The translations under genes were made by a program, and so were the position numbers. Below, in pieces: positions 42,034 through 51,579 of a stretch of DNA of 64,000 nt (its first letter is position 1; every line of letters begins with the position of its first letter). Source of the stretch: Hyphomicrobium_A sp965243865 (GTDB lineage: Bacteria; Pseudomonadota; Alphaproteobacteria; Rhizobiales; Hyphomicrobiaceae). The stretch covers positions 1,612,001-1,676,000 of the forward strand of contig NZ_OZ251603.1 in NCBI RefSeq assembly GCF_965243865.1, written 5' to 3'. The notes below the pieces were generated by a model. It was not told the origin of the DNA and ran no database searches. It was given only the letters and a program-made list of their open reading frames with translations.

Positions 42034-43311
42034 TTACGCGAAGCCAGTCCTCAGCCATTCACCCACACGCTCGAGGTATCCCCCACCGAGCGTCTCGCGG
42101 CCCCGCACCGCCGGAACGTCCCCACTTCCCGACGCGGCAACAGCCAGAAGCCCTGCAACCGTCGAGAACGCCGGACCACACACACTCTGCGGCAAGCCTT
42201 CGAAAGGCTGCGGCCGCGATACTCGAACCGGGCGGCCAAGTATATTGGCCGCAAATTCGCCGAGCCCGACGAGCGAGCTTGCGCCCCCCGTCAGAACCAC
42301 GCGCCCGCCAGCGAGATCCATGATCCCCGCCTTATCGAGGCGCTCGCGCACCAGTCCAAGAATACCCGCCACGCGCGGACGGATGATCCCGGCAAGCTGC
42401 GCTTTCGTCGCCTCGCCGCGAGCACCTTCCTCTGCGCCTGCAAGGGCATAGGGAAAGCTCTCGTGCTCGTCGGACTGTGCGACGATGGTCGTCCCGTATA
42501 GCGTCTTGATTCGCTCAGCCTCCGCAAGTGGTGTCTGCAAGGCTTGCGCGATATCCATGGTGATGTGGTGCCCGCCGACCGGCACAGTTGCAGCATGCAC
42601 GAAGTGTCCATCGACGAACGCAGCCGCCGTGGCTGTTCCGCCACCGATGTCTATCGAAACGACGCCCAGGCTGCGCTCTTCCTCCGTAGTGGCGGCGAGC
42701 GCACTGGCATACGGCGTCGCGATGAGCGCGCGCACCGAGAGGTAGCAGCGCTCGACCACAACCATCAGGTTGCGCACCGGTGCTTCGTCGGCAGCAACCG
42801 TGTGCAGGTCGGCGGCGAGTTTCGCGGCCGCCATGCCGCGCGGGTCGTGCCCGCCCGGCGCGCCGTCGACGCGGAAGCCGACGCGGTTGAGATGTACAAG
42901 CATGCGCCCGTCACGCTCGGCATAGGCGTGCGCACCCGCCATCAGCCGGTCGATATCGTCCGAACGAATGACCCCGCCCTGCACATCGACACTCGCCGCG
43001 AAGTTTGACGAATGCAGCCGCCCGCACGAAACCGCGAGAAACACTTCCTCGATCGTCACGTGCGCCTGGCGCTCGGCCTGCGCGATCGCGGAGCGAACGG
43101 TGGCCTCCGCCTCGGAAAGATCGGTGATGACCCCGGCCTTCAGCCCGCGCGAACGCTGATGACCGATACCCAGCACCCGCACGCGCCGAGCGGCGCCCGA
43201 GTGCTCTGGCGCATCAAGCGCGGCGATCACACACACGACCTTGGTGGTACCGATATCGAGCAGGCCAACGATTTCCGAATTCCGGGTATCTGTCCTGTCG
43301 CGGCTCAGCAT
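42034..43311 (-). CDS. ftsA: Cell-division protein FtsA
   Basis: A 425-residue actin-like ATPase that tethers FtsZ to the membrane. Phosphate-1 loop GLLDIGTTKVVCVIA, phosphate-2 SIDIGGGTATAAA, adenosine loop VLTGGASSLVGL, and a 1C domain in place of the actin 1B. The C-terminal amphipathic helix (VGEWLRTGF) for membrane binding is present. It lies 15 bases after ftsQ and 70 before ftsZ. Confidence 0.95.
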   Translation of the reverse strand: MLSRDRTDTRNSEIVGLLDIGTTKVVCVIAALDAPEHSGAARRVRVLGIGHQRSRGLKAGVITDLSEAEATVRSAIAQAERQAHVTIEEVFLAVSCGRLHSSNFAASVDVQGGVIRSDDIDRLMAGAHAYAERDGRMLVHLNRVGFRVDGAPGGHDPRGMAAAKLAADLHTVAADEAPVRNLMVVVERCYLSVRALIATPYASALAATTEEERSLGVVSIDIGGGTATAAAFVDGHFVHAATVPVGGHHITMDIAQALQTPLAEAERIKTLYGTTIVAQSDEHESFPYALAGAEEGARGEATKAQLAGIIRPRVAGILGLVRERLDKAGIMDLAGGRVVLTGGASSLVGLGEFAANILGRPVRVSRPQPFEGLPQSVCGPAFSTVAGLLAVAASGSGDVPAVRGRETLGGGYLERVGEWLRTGFA

Positions 43312-43326
43312 GGCAGCTATCCTCGA

Positions 43327-44286
43327 CTAACTCTGCGATTGCATTTGCGGTGTCTCCTGCGGGGCCGGTCGCACGGCTATGCGGCCGGCAACACGCAGAT
43401 CGACGATTACGTTCTGAGCGGTGAGAAACTTGCCGAGCTCATCGGGCGCCGAGAGCGCGGCCAGCGCCTGCGCCTCACGATCGGCCCCCAGATGCACGGT
43501 GACGCCATCCTTGAGATGTAGCGTCCACCGACGGTCTCCGACTCGCTCCGCCATCTGGAAGCGCTCCGCGATCTTCGGAAATCGGACGATCAGCTCCAGC
43601 AGTGCTTTTGCGCGATCGGGCGCGCCAACGCCGCTGAGGCGTGGCAGCCGCACATTCGTCCCCGATTTCAAAGCCGAAAGCACACGCCCCGAACCGTCGA
43701 CGAGATAGTCGCGGCCATCGCTCGCCCACACCGCGACGGGGCGCCGCTCGACGATGCGCACCTCCAGCGACGACGGATAAATCCGGCTGATACGCACCGA
43801 TTTGACCCAAGCCAGCTGCTCGATGCGCGCACGGGCAGCGGCCGCATCGAACGTCAGCAGTGAGCCTGAATGCGGCAGATCGATTGCGTTGAACACGTCG
43901 GAGTCGCTGGTGAAGCGCTGTCCAGTCAGAGCAACCTGCTCGATCCTCAATCCTGTCCAGTAGGCGACCTGATCCATCTCCGGCAGCAGACTAGCGAACG
44001 CCGTCGTATGCTTGCCGCCGTTCGTCAGCAGCGAATAGGCGAGCGCGCCCGACAATCCCATGAACAGCGTGAGGCCGAGCTTGCGCCCGACGCTCGCATG
44101 GCGCGCCGAAGCGCGCCGACGCGGCTGCATCGCGGACGTGATTGGAGGCTGGGAGTCGGTAGCGGGAAAAGATTTCAGTGCCGAGTGAAGGGTCGCATTC
44201 GGATCGAGCGGGTGTGCCTGCGGCACCCGCTGCTCGATTTCAGACGCTCCCCCTACCTGTTGCAACTCGCGTCCTCGACCAACCAC
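43327..44286 (-). CDS. ftsQ: Cell-division protein FtsQ
   Basis: A 319-residue bitopic inner-membrane protein: cytoplasmic N-terminus (~75 residues), one membrane span (KLGLTLFMGLSGALAYSLL), a POTRA domain (VALTGQRFTSDSDVFNAI through SSLEVRIVERRPVAVW) and the FtsQ beta domain. It bridges early and late divisome proteins through FtsL-FtsB. The first possible start (44286) overlaps the ddlB end by 34 bases; an ATG at 44130 would give a shorter cytoplasmic part. Order ddlB-ftsQ-ftsA-ftsZ is standard. Confidence 0.92.
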   Translation of the reverse strand: MVGRGRELQQVGGASEIEQRVPQAHPLDPNATLHSALKSFPATDSQPPITSAMQPRRRASARHASVGRKLGLTLFMGLSGALAYSLLTNGGKHTTAFASLLPEMDQVAYWTGLRIEQVALTGQRFTSDSDVFNAIDLPHSGSLLTFDAAAARARIEQLAWVKSVRISRIYPSSLEVRIVERRPVAVWASDGRDYLVDGSGRVLSALKSGTNVRLPRLSGVGAPDRAKALLELIVRFPKIAERFQMAERVGDRRWTLHLKDGVTVHLGADREAQALAALSAPDELGKFLTAQNVIVDLRVAGRIAVRPAPQETPQMQSQS

Positions 44287-45230
44287 CGCACGAGCTGGCC
44301 AAAGGACCAGCCCGCATATTGCGCCAGCTCGGGTACCAGTGAAGTCTCGGTCATCCCCGGCTGCGTATTGACCTCGAGGCAGATCAACTCCCCCACCCCG
44401 TCGGTCGTATCGTCGTAGCGAAAATCAGCCCGCGCAGCGCCCCGGCATCCCAATGCGCGATACGCCGCCAATGTGTATTTCCGGACCAACTGGTAAACAT
44501 CTGGTGAAACATCGGCCGGAAGCACGTGCTGGGAGCCTCCGGGAGCGTATTTCGCCTCGTAATCGTAGAATTCCAGGCCCTTGAGCGGCATTATCTCGAT
44601 AACGTCGGTGACGAAGTCGCCGAGCACCGCACAAGTCAGCTCGCGCCCCGGGATGTAGCGTTCCACCATCACGATATCTTCCGGACCGCCCAGCTCGCCC
44701 AGCTTCTGCGGCGGCGCATTGGCACCGCGATCGACGATGATCACGCCGACGCTAGAGCCTTCAGCCACCGGCTTCACGACATAGGGCGGGGCCAGAACGT
44801 GGCGGCTCATCGCCTCCGCCCGAGTGACCACCTCGGCATCTGCTACCGGCACGCCGGCCGGTCTCATCACATCCTTGGCGCGCTCCTTGTGCATCGCCAG
44901 CGCCGACGCCAGCACGCCCGAATGCGTATAGGGAATCCCGAGGCACTCCAGCACCCCCTGCACGCAGCCGTCCTCGCCGTAGCGGCCGTGCAGCGCGTTG
45001 AAGCAAACGTCGGGCGAGACTTCCTTCAGCTTCTGCGCCAGGTCGCGATCGACGTCGATCTGCGTCACCCGATAGCCTTCACCCTCGAGCGCCCGCGCGC
45101 AAGCCGCGCCCGAGCGCAGGCTCACCTCGCGCTCTGCCGACAAGCCGCCCATCAGCACGGCGACGTGGTTATGCGTGCGCTCCGGCGCCTTCCCGATCGA
45201 ACTCACGGAACTTCCCTCCCCCGACTTCAA
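44253..45230 (-). CDS. ddlB: D-alanine--D-alanine ligase
   Basis: A 325-residue ATP-grasp enzyme that makes the D-Ala-D-Ala dipeptide for the peptidoglycan stem. Features: VLMGGLSAEREVSLRSG, FNALHGRYGEDG, the Lys in YVVKPVAEGSSVGV, and the metal-binding CLEVNTQPGMTETSL. About 20 extra polar residues precede the first strand. It lies between murB and ftsQ in the dcw cluster. Confidence 0.95.
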   Translation of the reverse strand: MKSGEGSSVSSIGKAPERTHNHVAVLMGGLSAEREVSLRSGAACARALEGEGYRVTQIDVDRDLAQKLKEVSPDVCFNALHGRYGEDGCVQGVLECLGIPYTHSGVLASALAMHKERAKDVMRPAGVPVADAEVVTRAEAMSRHVLAPPYVVKPVAEGSSVGVIIVDRGANAPPQKLGELGGPEDIVMVERYIPGRELTCAVLGDFVTDVIEIMPLKGLEFYDYEAKYAPGGSQHVLPADVSPDVYQLVRKYTLAAYRALGCRGAARADFRYDDTTDGVGELICLEVNTQPGMTETSLVPELAQYAGWSFGQLVRWLVEDASCNR

Positions 45231-45295
45231 TGCAGTTCCCCTCCCTGCCTTGGGTGGGAATTCGTTGCGCGATCAGAGGCGCGCACCCCGCGCGC

Positions 45296-46267
45296 CTAAG
45301 GTTGTATCGCTTCCGCCTCTGCCAGCGCCTCTCCGGTTGGACAGCCGGGCAGCGGCAGCCCCATCCGGATGATCTCCCAATGCAGCGTGATGCCCGAGCG
45401 CGCCTTCACCCGCGCGCGCACGGTCTCACCCAGCCGCTCGATGTCTTCCGCGGTGGCGCCGGCATCGTTGATCAGGAAGTTGCAGTGCTTCTCCGACACC
45501 TTCGCGCCACCGACGCGCAAACCGCGACAGCCCGCTTCATCGATCAGCTTCCACGCGCTCATACCGGGCGGATTCTTGAACGTCGAACCACCCGTGCGCT
45601 CGCGCGTCGGCTGGTTCTTCTCGCGATAGTCGGCGACCTCTTCCATCTCCTTCAGGATCGCCGCCGGATCGCCGGGAGCCCCCTGAAACAGCGCTTCGGT
45701 CAAAATCCAATCGGCCGGCACTTCGCTGTGCCGGTAGGTGAAACCCATGTCGGCCAGCGACATCTCGTGGATCTGGCCCGCACGATCGACAGCGCGCGCG
45801 CTGATCAGCACATCTTTAGTCTCGCGCCCGTGTGCACCCGCGTTCATGCGCAGCGCCCCGCCGATGGAGCCTGGAATGCCGCGATAGAAGGCAAGGCCGG
45901 CAATGCCGGCATCCGCCGCCGCCCGCGCAACCTTCACGTCCGGCACTGCCGTGCCCGCGCGAACGCGCGCATCCGGCTCTGCCGTAACGCTGGCGAATCC
46001 CTTGCCGAGGCGAATGACGACACCTTCGACACCGCCGTCGCGCACCAGAAGGTTCGAGCCGAGCCCCACCACCGTCACCGGCAGATCGGCAGGGATGTTC
46101 GCGAGGAAATATGCAAGATCGGCCTCGTCGGCCGGCGAGAACAGCGCTTGCGCCGGCCCGCCAACGCGAAACCACGTGATATCGGCGAGGTTGGTGCCGG
46201 ACGCGAGACGGCCACGCAGCTCCGGCAGCTTCGCTGCAAGATCAGCGCTGAGATCGGGAAACGTCAC
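45296..46267 (-). CDS. murB: UDP-N-acetylenolpyruvoylglucosamine reductase
   Basis: A 323-residue FAD enzyme that reduces UDP-GlcNAc-enolpyruvate to UDP-MurNAc. FAD-binding motif VVGLGSNLLVRDGG, the substrate loop GIPGSIGGALRMNAGAHG and the proton-donor Ser in GGSTFKNP are present. Type I length. It starts 38 bases after the murC stop and is in the usual alphaproteobacterial place. Confidence 0.96.
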   Translation of the reverse strand: MTFPDLSADLAAKLPELRGRLASGTNLADITWFRVGGPAQALFSPADEADLAYFLANIPADLPVTVVGLGSNLLVRDGGVEGVVIRLGKGFASVTAEPDARVRAGTAVPDVKVARAAADAGIAGLAFYRGIPGSIGGALRMNAGAHGRETKDVLISARAVDRAGQIHEMSLADMGFTYRHSEVPADWILTEALFQGAPGDPAAILKEMEEVADYREKNQPTRERTGGSTFKNPPGMSAWKLIDEAGCRGLRVGGAKVSEKHCNFLINDAGATAEDIERLGETVRARVKARSGITLHWEIIRMGLPLPGCPTGEALAEAEAIQP

Positions 46268-46305
46268 GCTGGCGCCTCCGGTTTATTGGTTCTTGATGTA
46301 GAAGC

Positions 46306-47739
46306 TCACGCGTTGGCGCGACGCGGCTCGTCGGCTGCCAGCCATTGCGGCAAGCCGTGCGCCCACTCGGTGGAGGTGCCCGCTCCCAGGCAGATCACCA
46401 TGTCGCCTGGACCGACGTGATGACGCAACAACGGTGCAAGATCGCGCACCGCCTCGATCGACATCGCGGAAGGATGGCCGGTAGCGCGAATGCCTTCTGC
46501 GAGCGTGTGCTGGTCGATGCCTTTGATCGGAGCCTCGCCCGCCGAATAGAGCGGCCCGACGATGACGCTGTCGGCATCGCGGAACGAGGAGCAGAAATCA
46601 CCGAACAGGTCGTTGACGCGCGAATAGCGATGCGGTTCGAACACGGCCACGATGCGCCCGCGCGAGCGCCCGCGAGCCGCTGCCAGCACGGCAGCGATCT
46701 CCGCAGGATGATGCCCATAGTCGTCGTAGACGGATGCCCCGTTCCACGTGCCCGTCAGCTCGAAGCGGCGCTTCACACCGGTGAAAGTCGCCAGCGCGGC
46801 GCGAATGGCGTTGTCGGGAATGCCAGCCTCGCTCGCCACGGCGATCGCCGCCAGGGCATTGAGCGCGTTGTGCTGGCCCGCAACCGGAATGGTCCAGCCG
46901 CGCAGTTGCCGCTCCCCGCCGCGCACACGTGCCGACAGGTCGGCGTCGATGACGATGCCATCGCGCTCCTGCGCTAGACCCGCCAGCGTCAGATCTGCCC
47001 CCGGCGTGGTGCCGTAAGTGAGCAGCCGCCGCCCGTCGCGGCGCAATTCCAGCCGGCCGATCATGTCACGCGCCACCGGATGATCGATGCACGTGACGGC
47101 GAGGCCGTAGAACGGAATGTTGCGGAAGAAGGTCTCGTACTCGCGGTGCATGTTCTCGACCGTCTTGAAGTGGTCTAGATGCTCCGGGTCGATGTTGGTG
47201 ACGATGCCGATCTGCGTCGGCAGCCTGACGAACGTGCCGTCGGACTCGTCCGCTTCGACGATCATCCATTCGCTCTTGCCAAGGCGCGCGTTCGTGCCCC
47301 AGTCCTGGATGATGCCGCCCGAGATCACGGTCGGATCGACGCCCGCAGACGTGAAGATGTGCGCGATCAGCGATGTCGTCGTCGTCTTGCCGTGGGTGCC
47401 GCTCACCGACACGGTCGAATAGAGCCGCATCAGCTCGGCCAGCATCTCGGCCCGGCGGATGACGGGAATGCCCTTGGCGCGTGCCGCCTCGAGTTCGGGA
47501 TTGCCTGCCTTCACCGCGCTGGAGATCACCACCGAGCGTGCCCCGACGAGATTGACCGCATCATGCCCGATGAACACGCGCACGCCCTTGGCGCGCAGCC
47601 GGCGCACGTTGGCGCTGTCCTTCTGGTCGCTGCCTTGTACCGGATAGCCCTTCGCCATCAGGATTTCGGCGATGGCGCTCATGCCGATGCCGCCGATACC
47701 GATGATGTGGAAGGTCCCGATTTCGCGGGGCATCTGCAT
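46306..47739 (-). CDS. murC: UDP-N-acetylmuramate--L-alanine ligase
   Basis: A 477-residue Mur ligase that adds the first stem-peptide residue. Rossmann start FHIIGIGGIGMSAIAEIL, ATP loop GTHGKTTTTS, VEADESDGTF and the C-terminal domain (VYDDYGHHPAEI; FEPHRYSRVND). All domains intact. The spacer upstream toward murG is about 98 bases, one of the larger gaps in the cluster, and contains a 15-base match to the REP-like stem. Confidence 0.97.
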   Translation of the reverse strand: MQMPREIGTFHIIGIGGIGMSAIAEILMAKGYPVQGSDQKDSANVRRLRAKGVRVFIGHDAVNLVGARSVVISSAVKAGNPELEAARAKGIPVIRRAEMLAELMRLYSTVSVSGTHGKTTTTSLIAHIFTSAGVDPTVISGGIIQDWGTNARLGKSEWMIVEADESDGTFVRLPTQIGIVTNIDPEHLDHFKTVENMHREYETFFRNIPFYGLAVTCIDHPVARDMIGRLELRRDGRRLLTYGTTPGADLTLAGLAQERDGIVIDADLSARVRGGERQLRGWTIPVAGQHNALNALAAIAVASEAGIPDNAIRAALATFTGVKRRFELTGTWNGASVYDDYGHHPAEIAAVLAAARGRSRGRIVAVFEPHRYSRVNDLFGDFCSSFRDADSVIVGPLYSAGEAPIKGIDQHTLAEGIRATGHPSAMSIEAVRDLAPLLRHHVGPGDMVICLGAGTSTEWAHGLPQWLAADEPRRANA

Positions 47740-47837
47740 GGTTTGGTCCCTCGTCCTATACCGTCGACCAATGCCGCCACCTTCGTGGCCCGCTTATGGC
47801 GACGGCTGCCCCCCGGCTACACAACGACTGTCGCACC

Positions 47838-48938
47838 TCAACGCATCAATTCCTGGGCCATGTCCGCCAGACGCCCCACCGCATCCGGCCGCCCAAGCAT
47901 TTTCGCGGCATCGGCAGCTTTCACCAACGCCTCAGCATCACCCAACAATGTTCCGATATCGTTCGCAAGGCGCTCGGCAGATAAATCCTTCTGTTCGATA
48001 CACCAAGCCGCACCTGATTCGGCAAGTCTCGTGGCGTTCTGCAGCTGGTCATTGTCAAGCGCGTGCGGCAGCGGAACCAGGATCGACGGGCGTCCGATCA
48101 CGGTCAGCTCTGCCACGGTCGATGCACCCGAGCGCGCGATAACCAAATGCGAGCGCGCCATCCTTTCGGGCAGATCCGTGAAAAAGTGCGACACCTCGGC
48201 GTTGATCCCCAGCCGCCGGTAGGCCGCCGATACGCCCTCGGCATCCTCCTCGCGAGCCTGCTGTACGATGTCCAATCTGTGCCTCAGCTCCATCGGCAGC
48301 AACGCTAAAGCCGGCGGCACGGCCTCGGAGAAGAAGCGCGCGCCCTGGCTGCCGCCGAATACCAGCAGCGATAACCGCCCTTCCGGCTGCGGGCGCCAAT
48401 AGGGCCGCCGCGCCGCCTCGATCACCGCCGTGCGTACCGGATTGCCCGTCAGCCGCGCCTTCGAGGCAAGCTCCGGCGACAGGTACTTCGTCGACGCGAA
48501 CGAGGTGGCAATGCCGGTGACGCCTGGCGCCAGCATCTTGTTGGCTCGCCCCAGCACCGCGTTTTGCTCATGCAGCAACGTCGGCACGCCGCGAAGCTGG
48601 CCCGCCTTGATGGGCGCGAACGTCGGATAGCCGCCGAAACCGATGACGATCCCCGGCTTCAGCTTGCCGACGAGTCCGAGCGCAGCGATGAGCCCGCGCG
48701 TCAGCAGCCAGCCCGTGCGTGCAATGGCGACCGGCGACTTCGAACCCAGCGTCGCCGACGGCAGCCGGTGCACGCTGCGCGCCGGGAACCCCATGCCGTA
48801 GCGGTCGCCGCGCATGTCGGTAGCCAGATCGACCGGCACCCCGCGCCGGCCAAGCTCCTCCGCCAGTGCCTGCGCCGGGAACAGATGCCCGCCCGTGCCA
48901 CCCGCCGCCAGCAACACCGATTTCGTTTGTTTCGTCAC
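47838..48938 (-). CDS. murG: MurG: lipid II-forming GlcNAc transferase
   Basis: A 366-residue peripheral membrane glycosyltransferase (GT28) that adds GlcNAc to lipid I to give lipid II. N-terminal GGTGGHLFPA loop, HEQNAVLGRANK, and C-terminal donor motif RSGASTVAEL. The ATG at 48938 overlaps the ftsW stop as ATGA, so the two are translationally coupled. Confidence 0.96.
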   Translation of the reverse strand: MTKQTKSVLLAAGGTGGHLFPAQALAEELGRRGVPVDLATDMRGDRYGMGFPARSVHRLPSATLGSKSPVAIARTGWLLTRGLIAALGLVGKLKPGIVIGFGGYPTFAPIKAGQLRGVPTLLHEQNAVLGRANKMLAPGVTGIATSFASTKYLSPELASKARLTGNPVRTAVIEAARRPYWRPQPEGRLSLLVFGGSQGARFFSEAVPPALALLPMELRHRLDIVQQAREEDAEGVSAAYRRLGINAEVSHFFTDLPERMARSHLVIARSGASTVAELTVIGRPSILVPLPHALDNDQLQNATRLAESGAAWCIEQKDLSAERLANDIGTLLGDAEALVKAADAAKMLGRPDAVGRLADMAQELMR

Positions 48939-50113
48939 TTCTGCACCTGACTGGTAGTCGGCATTCCAACGACGTCGTTGAGCACCGGCGGCCGCTTCAC
49001 TCGCGCCACGTGCGGACGATGCCGCGTCAGCGCCAACAACATCCCGAGCGTAATCGATACCGCCAGCATCGACGATCCGCCCGACGAAATGAACGGTAGC
49101 GTCATGCCCTTGGCCGGTAGTAGCCCGACGTTGACGCCCATGTTGATCAGCGCCTGCAGCCCGAACAGCAGAGCCAAGCCCTGGATCGAAAGTCGCGTCG
49201 CCGCCGTCTTCTCCTGCGCGGCGGCAATGAGCACCCGCATCACGATGAACGCAAATAGCCCCAGCAGCACGAGACAGGCGATGACACCGTATTCCTCGGC
49301 AACGACCGCGAAGATGAAGTCGGTATGCGCGTCCGGCAGCGCGTTTTTGATCGTGCCCTCACCCGGCCCGCGCCCGAGGAAGCCTCCCTCAGAGAACGAC
49401 TTCATCGCTCGGTCGACCTGCGAATAATCGCCCGGTGTCGGCGCCAGGAACTTGTCGATGCGAAAGCGCACGTGCGCAAAGCTCGAATAGGCGAACGCCA
49501 ACCCCATCGCGCCGACCATGCCGATGATGCCCGCACCAAGGAGCGCCTGCCCGGACAGGAAATAGAGCCCCGCCCACACGATGCTGACCAGCAGCGTCTG
49601 GCCGATATCCGGCTCGGAAATGAGAAGCCCGGTGAAGCACAGCCCGAGCAGGATCGCGAGCGGCAGCGCCGGCATGTCCTGCCGCTGCTGGCTCTCCGCG
49701 AACAGCCACGCCGAAAGCACGATGAACGCCGGCTTGGCAAATTCAGACGGCTGGATCGAATGCCCGCCGATCGACAGCCACCGCCGCGCGCCGTTGATCT
49801 CCGGCCCGATGAAGTGCACCGCGATCATGCCCGCGACGGAAACCGCGAAGAGACCAAGCGCCAGCCGCCGCACACCGCGCGGCGACAATAGCGACACCGC
49901 CAGCATGACGACGACGCCCACTGCCGAGAAGAAAAAGTGCCGCTCGACGAAATAGTAGGTCGGCAACCCTTTGCGCAGGGCAACCGCCGGACTGGCCGCG
50001 AGCGAGAAAACGAGACCGGCAACGATCAAGGCCAGAATGGCGCCGACGAGCACGTGATCGACGGTGAACCACCAGTCGGCCACACGGCTCCTGTCAGCGC
50101 GCGACAGCCTCAT
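48935..50113 (-). CDS. ftsW: FtsW septal peptidoglycan glycosyltransferase
   Basis: A 392-residue SEDS protein with about ten membrane spans that polymerises lipid II at the septum with FtsI. Signature segments: QPSEFAKPAFI, SEPDIGQTLL (containing the catalytic Asp region) and FISSGGSSML. The frame is open further upstream, but the ATG at 50113 overlaps the murD stop as ATGA and gives the family's normal N-terminus. Confidence 0.95.
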   Translation of the reverse strand: MRLSRADRSRVADWWFTVDHVLVGAILALIVAGLVFSLAASPAVALRKGLPTYYFVERHFFFSAVGVVVMLAVSLLSPRGVRRLALGLFAVSVAGMIAVHFIGPEINGARRWLSIGGHSIQPSEFAKPAFIVLSAWLFAESQQRQDMPALPLAILLGLCFTGLLISEPDIGQTLLVSIVWAGLYFLSGQALLGAGIIGMVGAMGLAFAYSSFAHVRFRIDKFLAPTPGDYSQVDRAMKSFSEGGFLGRGPGEGTIKNALPDAHTDFIFAVVAEEYGVIACLVLLGLFAFIVMRVLIAAAQEKTAATRLSIQGLALLFGLQALINMGVNVGLLPAKGMTLPFISSGGSSMLAVSITLGMLLALTRHRPHVARVKRPPVLNDVVGMPTTSQVQK

Positions 50114-51528
50114 GCATCGCCCCGCTTCATCTCGATACCGGGCAGCGCCTTCACCAGTGCTCGGAAATGATCGCCGCGCACCTCGAAATTGCGGAACTGA
50201 TCGAACGAGGCGCACGCGGGCGACAGCAGCACCACCGGCTCGGAGGCATCCGCGCTGGCAGCGGCATCGCGCGCCGCGGCGGCCGTTGCCGCATCCAGCG
50301 TTCCGCAGCGCTCGAAGACAACCTTGCCGTCGAGCGTCGCCGCGAACTCCTCGCTCGCCTCACCGATCAGATAGGCCTTCGCCACCCGGTCGAAATACGC
50401 AGTCAAAGCGCTGATGCCGCCAGCCTTCGGCTTGCCGCCGAGGATCCAGAAAATGTTGCCGGGAAACGAGACCAGCGCCTTTTCCGTGGAATCGGCATTC
50501 GTCGCCTTGGAATCGTTGACGAACAGCGTGCGCCCTGCGCGACCCAGTTCCTCCATACGGTGCGCCAGCCCAGGAAACGACTTGAGCCCTCTCGCAATCT
50601 CATTGGCGCTAAGAGGTTGCGGCAGCGCCATCAGCGCCGCACTCGCAGCGCACGCGTTCTCGGCGTTGTGCGAACCGCGTAGCGAACCGATCCCGGCAAG
50701 GTCGGCGATCACCGTGGCGCTACCGCCCTTGCGGCGCACCACGTTGCTTCCCGCGACACCGACGTCGCAATCCGCATCAGGCCGCGCCGAAATGCGTGTG
50801 ACGTTCTCCTTGCCCTTGGCGGAGATCAGCTTGTCTGCAATGGCGCGGCAGTATTTATCGTCGACGCCGACGACACCCTTCTGCGCGCCGTAGACCAAGC
50901 CCGCCTTCACTGCCGCATAGTTCTCGATCGTGCCGTGCCGGTCGAGATGATCCGGCGTCACGTTGAGCAGCACGGCAACTGACGCATCGACGCTCGGTGC
51001 CAAGTCGATCTGATAGGACGAGCACTCGATCACGTAGTGCCGCCCGGGCGCGAACGGCTCCAGAAGCAGCATCGCCGTGCCGATGTTGCCGCCCACCTGG
51101 ATGTCGCGGCCTGCCGCCTTCAACAGATGCGCCGTCAGCGCCGTGGTCGTCGACTTGCCATTCGTCCCCGTGATGCAGACGAGCGGCACGTCGAAGTCCT
51201 GCCTGCGCCGTTCGCGGCAGAACAGCTCCAGGTCGCCGATCACCTCGACGCCCGCCAGCTTCGCCGCCCGCACCGCCCAGTGCGGCTCGGGATGCGTCAA
51301 CGGCACGCCCGGCGCCACCACCAGCGCCGAGAACACGGCCCAGTTGGCCTCTTTGAGGTCGGCGGTCTTTAGCCCGGCTTCGGCCGCTGCCTTCATGCCC
51401 TGGACGCTGTCGTCGCTGGCGACGACGTCAGCACCGCCTTGGACAAGCGCCTTTGCGGTGGCAATGCCCGATGCCCCCAGCCCGAACACGGCAACCCGCC
51501 TGTCGGCAAACGATGTGATGCGAATCAT
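50110..51528 (-). CDS. murD: UDP-N-acetylmuramoyl-L-alanine--D-glutamate ligase
   Basis: A 472-residue Mur ligase that adds D-glutamate. N-terminal VFGLGASGIATAKAL, ATP loop GTNGKSTTTAL, NVTPDHLDRHGTIENY and the C-terminal FVNDSKATNADS are intact. It lies between mraY (52 bases upstream) and ftsW, which overlaps its stop. Confidence 0.97.
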   Translation of the reverse strand: MIRITSFADRRVAVFGLGASGIATAKALVQGGADVVASDDSVQGMKAAAEAGLKTADLKEANWAVFSALVVAPGVPLTHPEPHWAVRAAKLAGVEVIGDLELFCRERRRQDFDVPLVCITGTNGKSTTTALTAHLLKAAGRDIQVGGNIGTAMLLLEPFAPGRHYVIECSSYQIDLAPSVDASVAVLLNVTPDHLDRHGTIENYAAVKAGLVYGAQKGVVGVDDKYCRAIADKLISAKGKENVTRISARPDADCDVGVAGSNVVRRKGGSATVIADLAGIGSLRGSHNAENACAASAALMALPQPLSANEIARGLKSFPGLAHRMEELGRAGRTLFVNDSKATNADSTEKALVSFPGNIFWILGGKPKAGGISALTAYFDRVAKAYLIGEASEEFAATLDGKVVFERCGTLDAATAAAARDAAASADASEPVVLLSPACASFDQFRNFEVRGDHFRALVKALPGIEMKRGDA

Positions 51529-51579
51529 GGCCGCTAAACTAACGCAACTGGAGCCGGAATGGCGCTGCGGCTTTGCCCG

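Noticed and set aside
47776..47790. 15-base match to the REP-like stem in the murC-murG gap
   Set aside because: GCCACCTTCGTGGCC matches the hairpin core, but the flanks do not match the 33-base unit; it may be a relic or chance, so it is not listed as a repeat copy.
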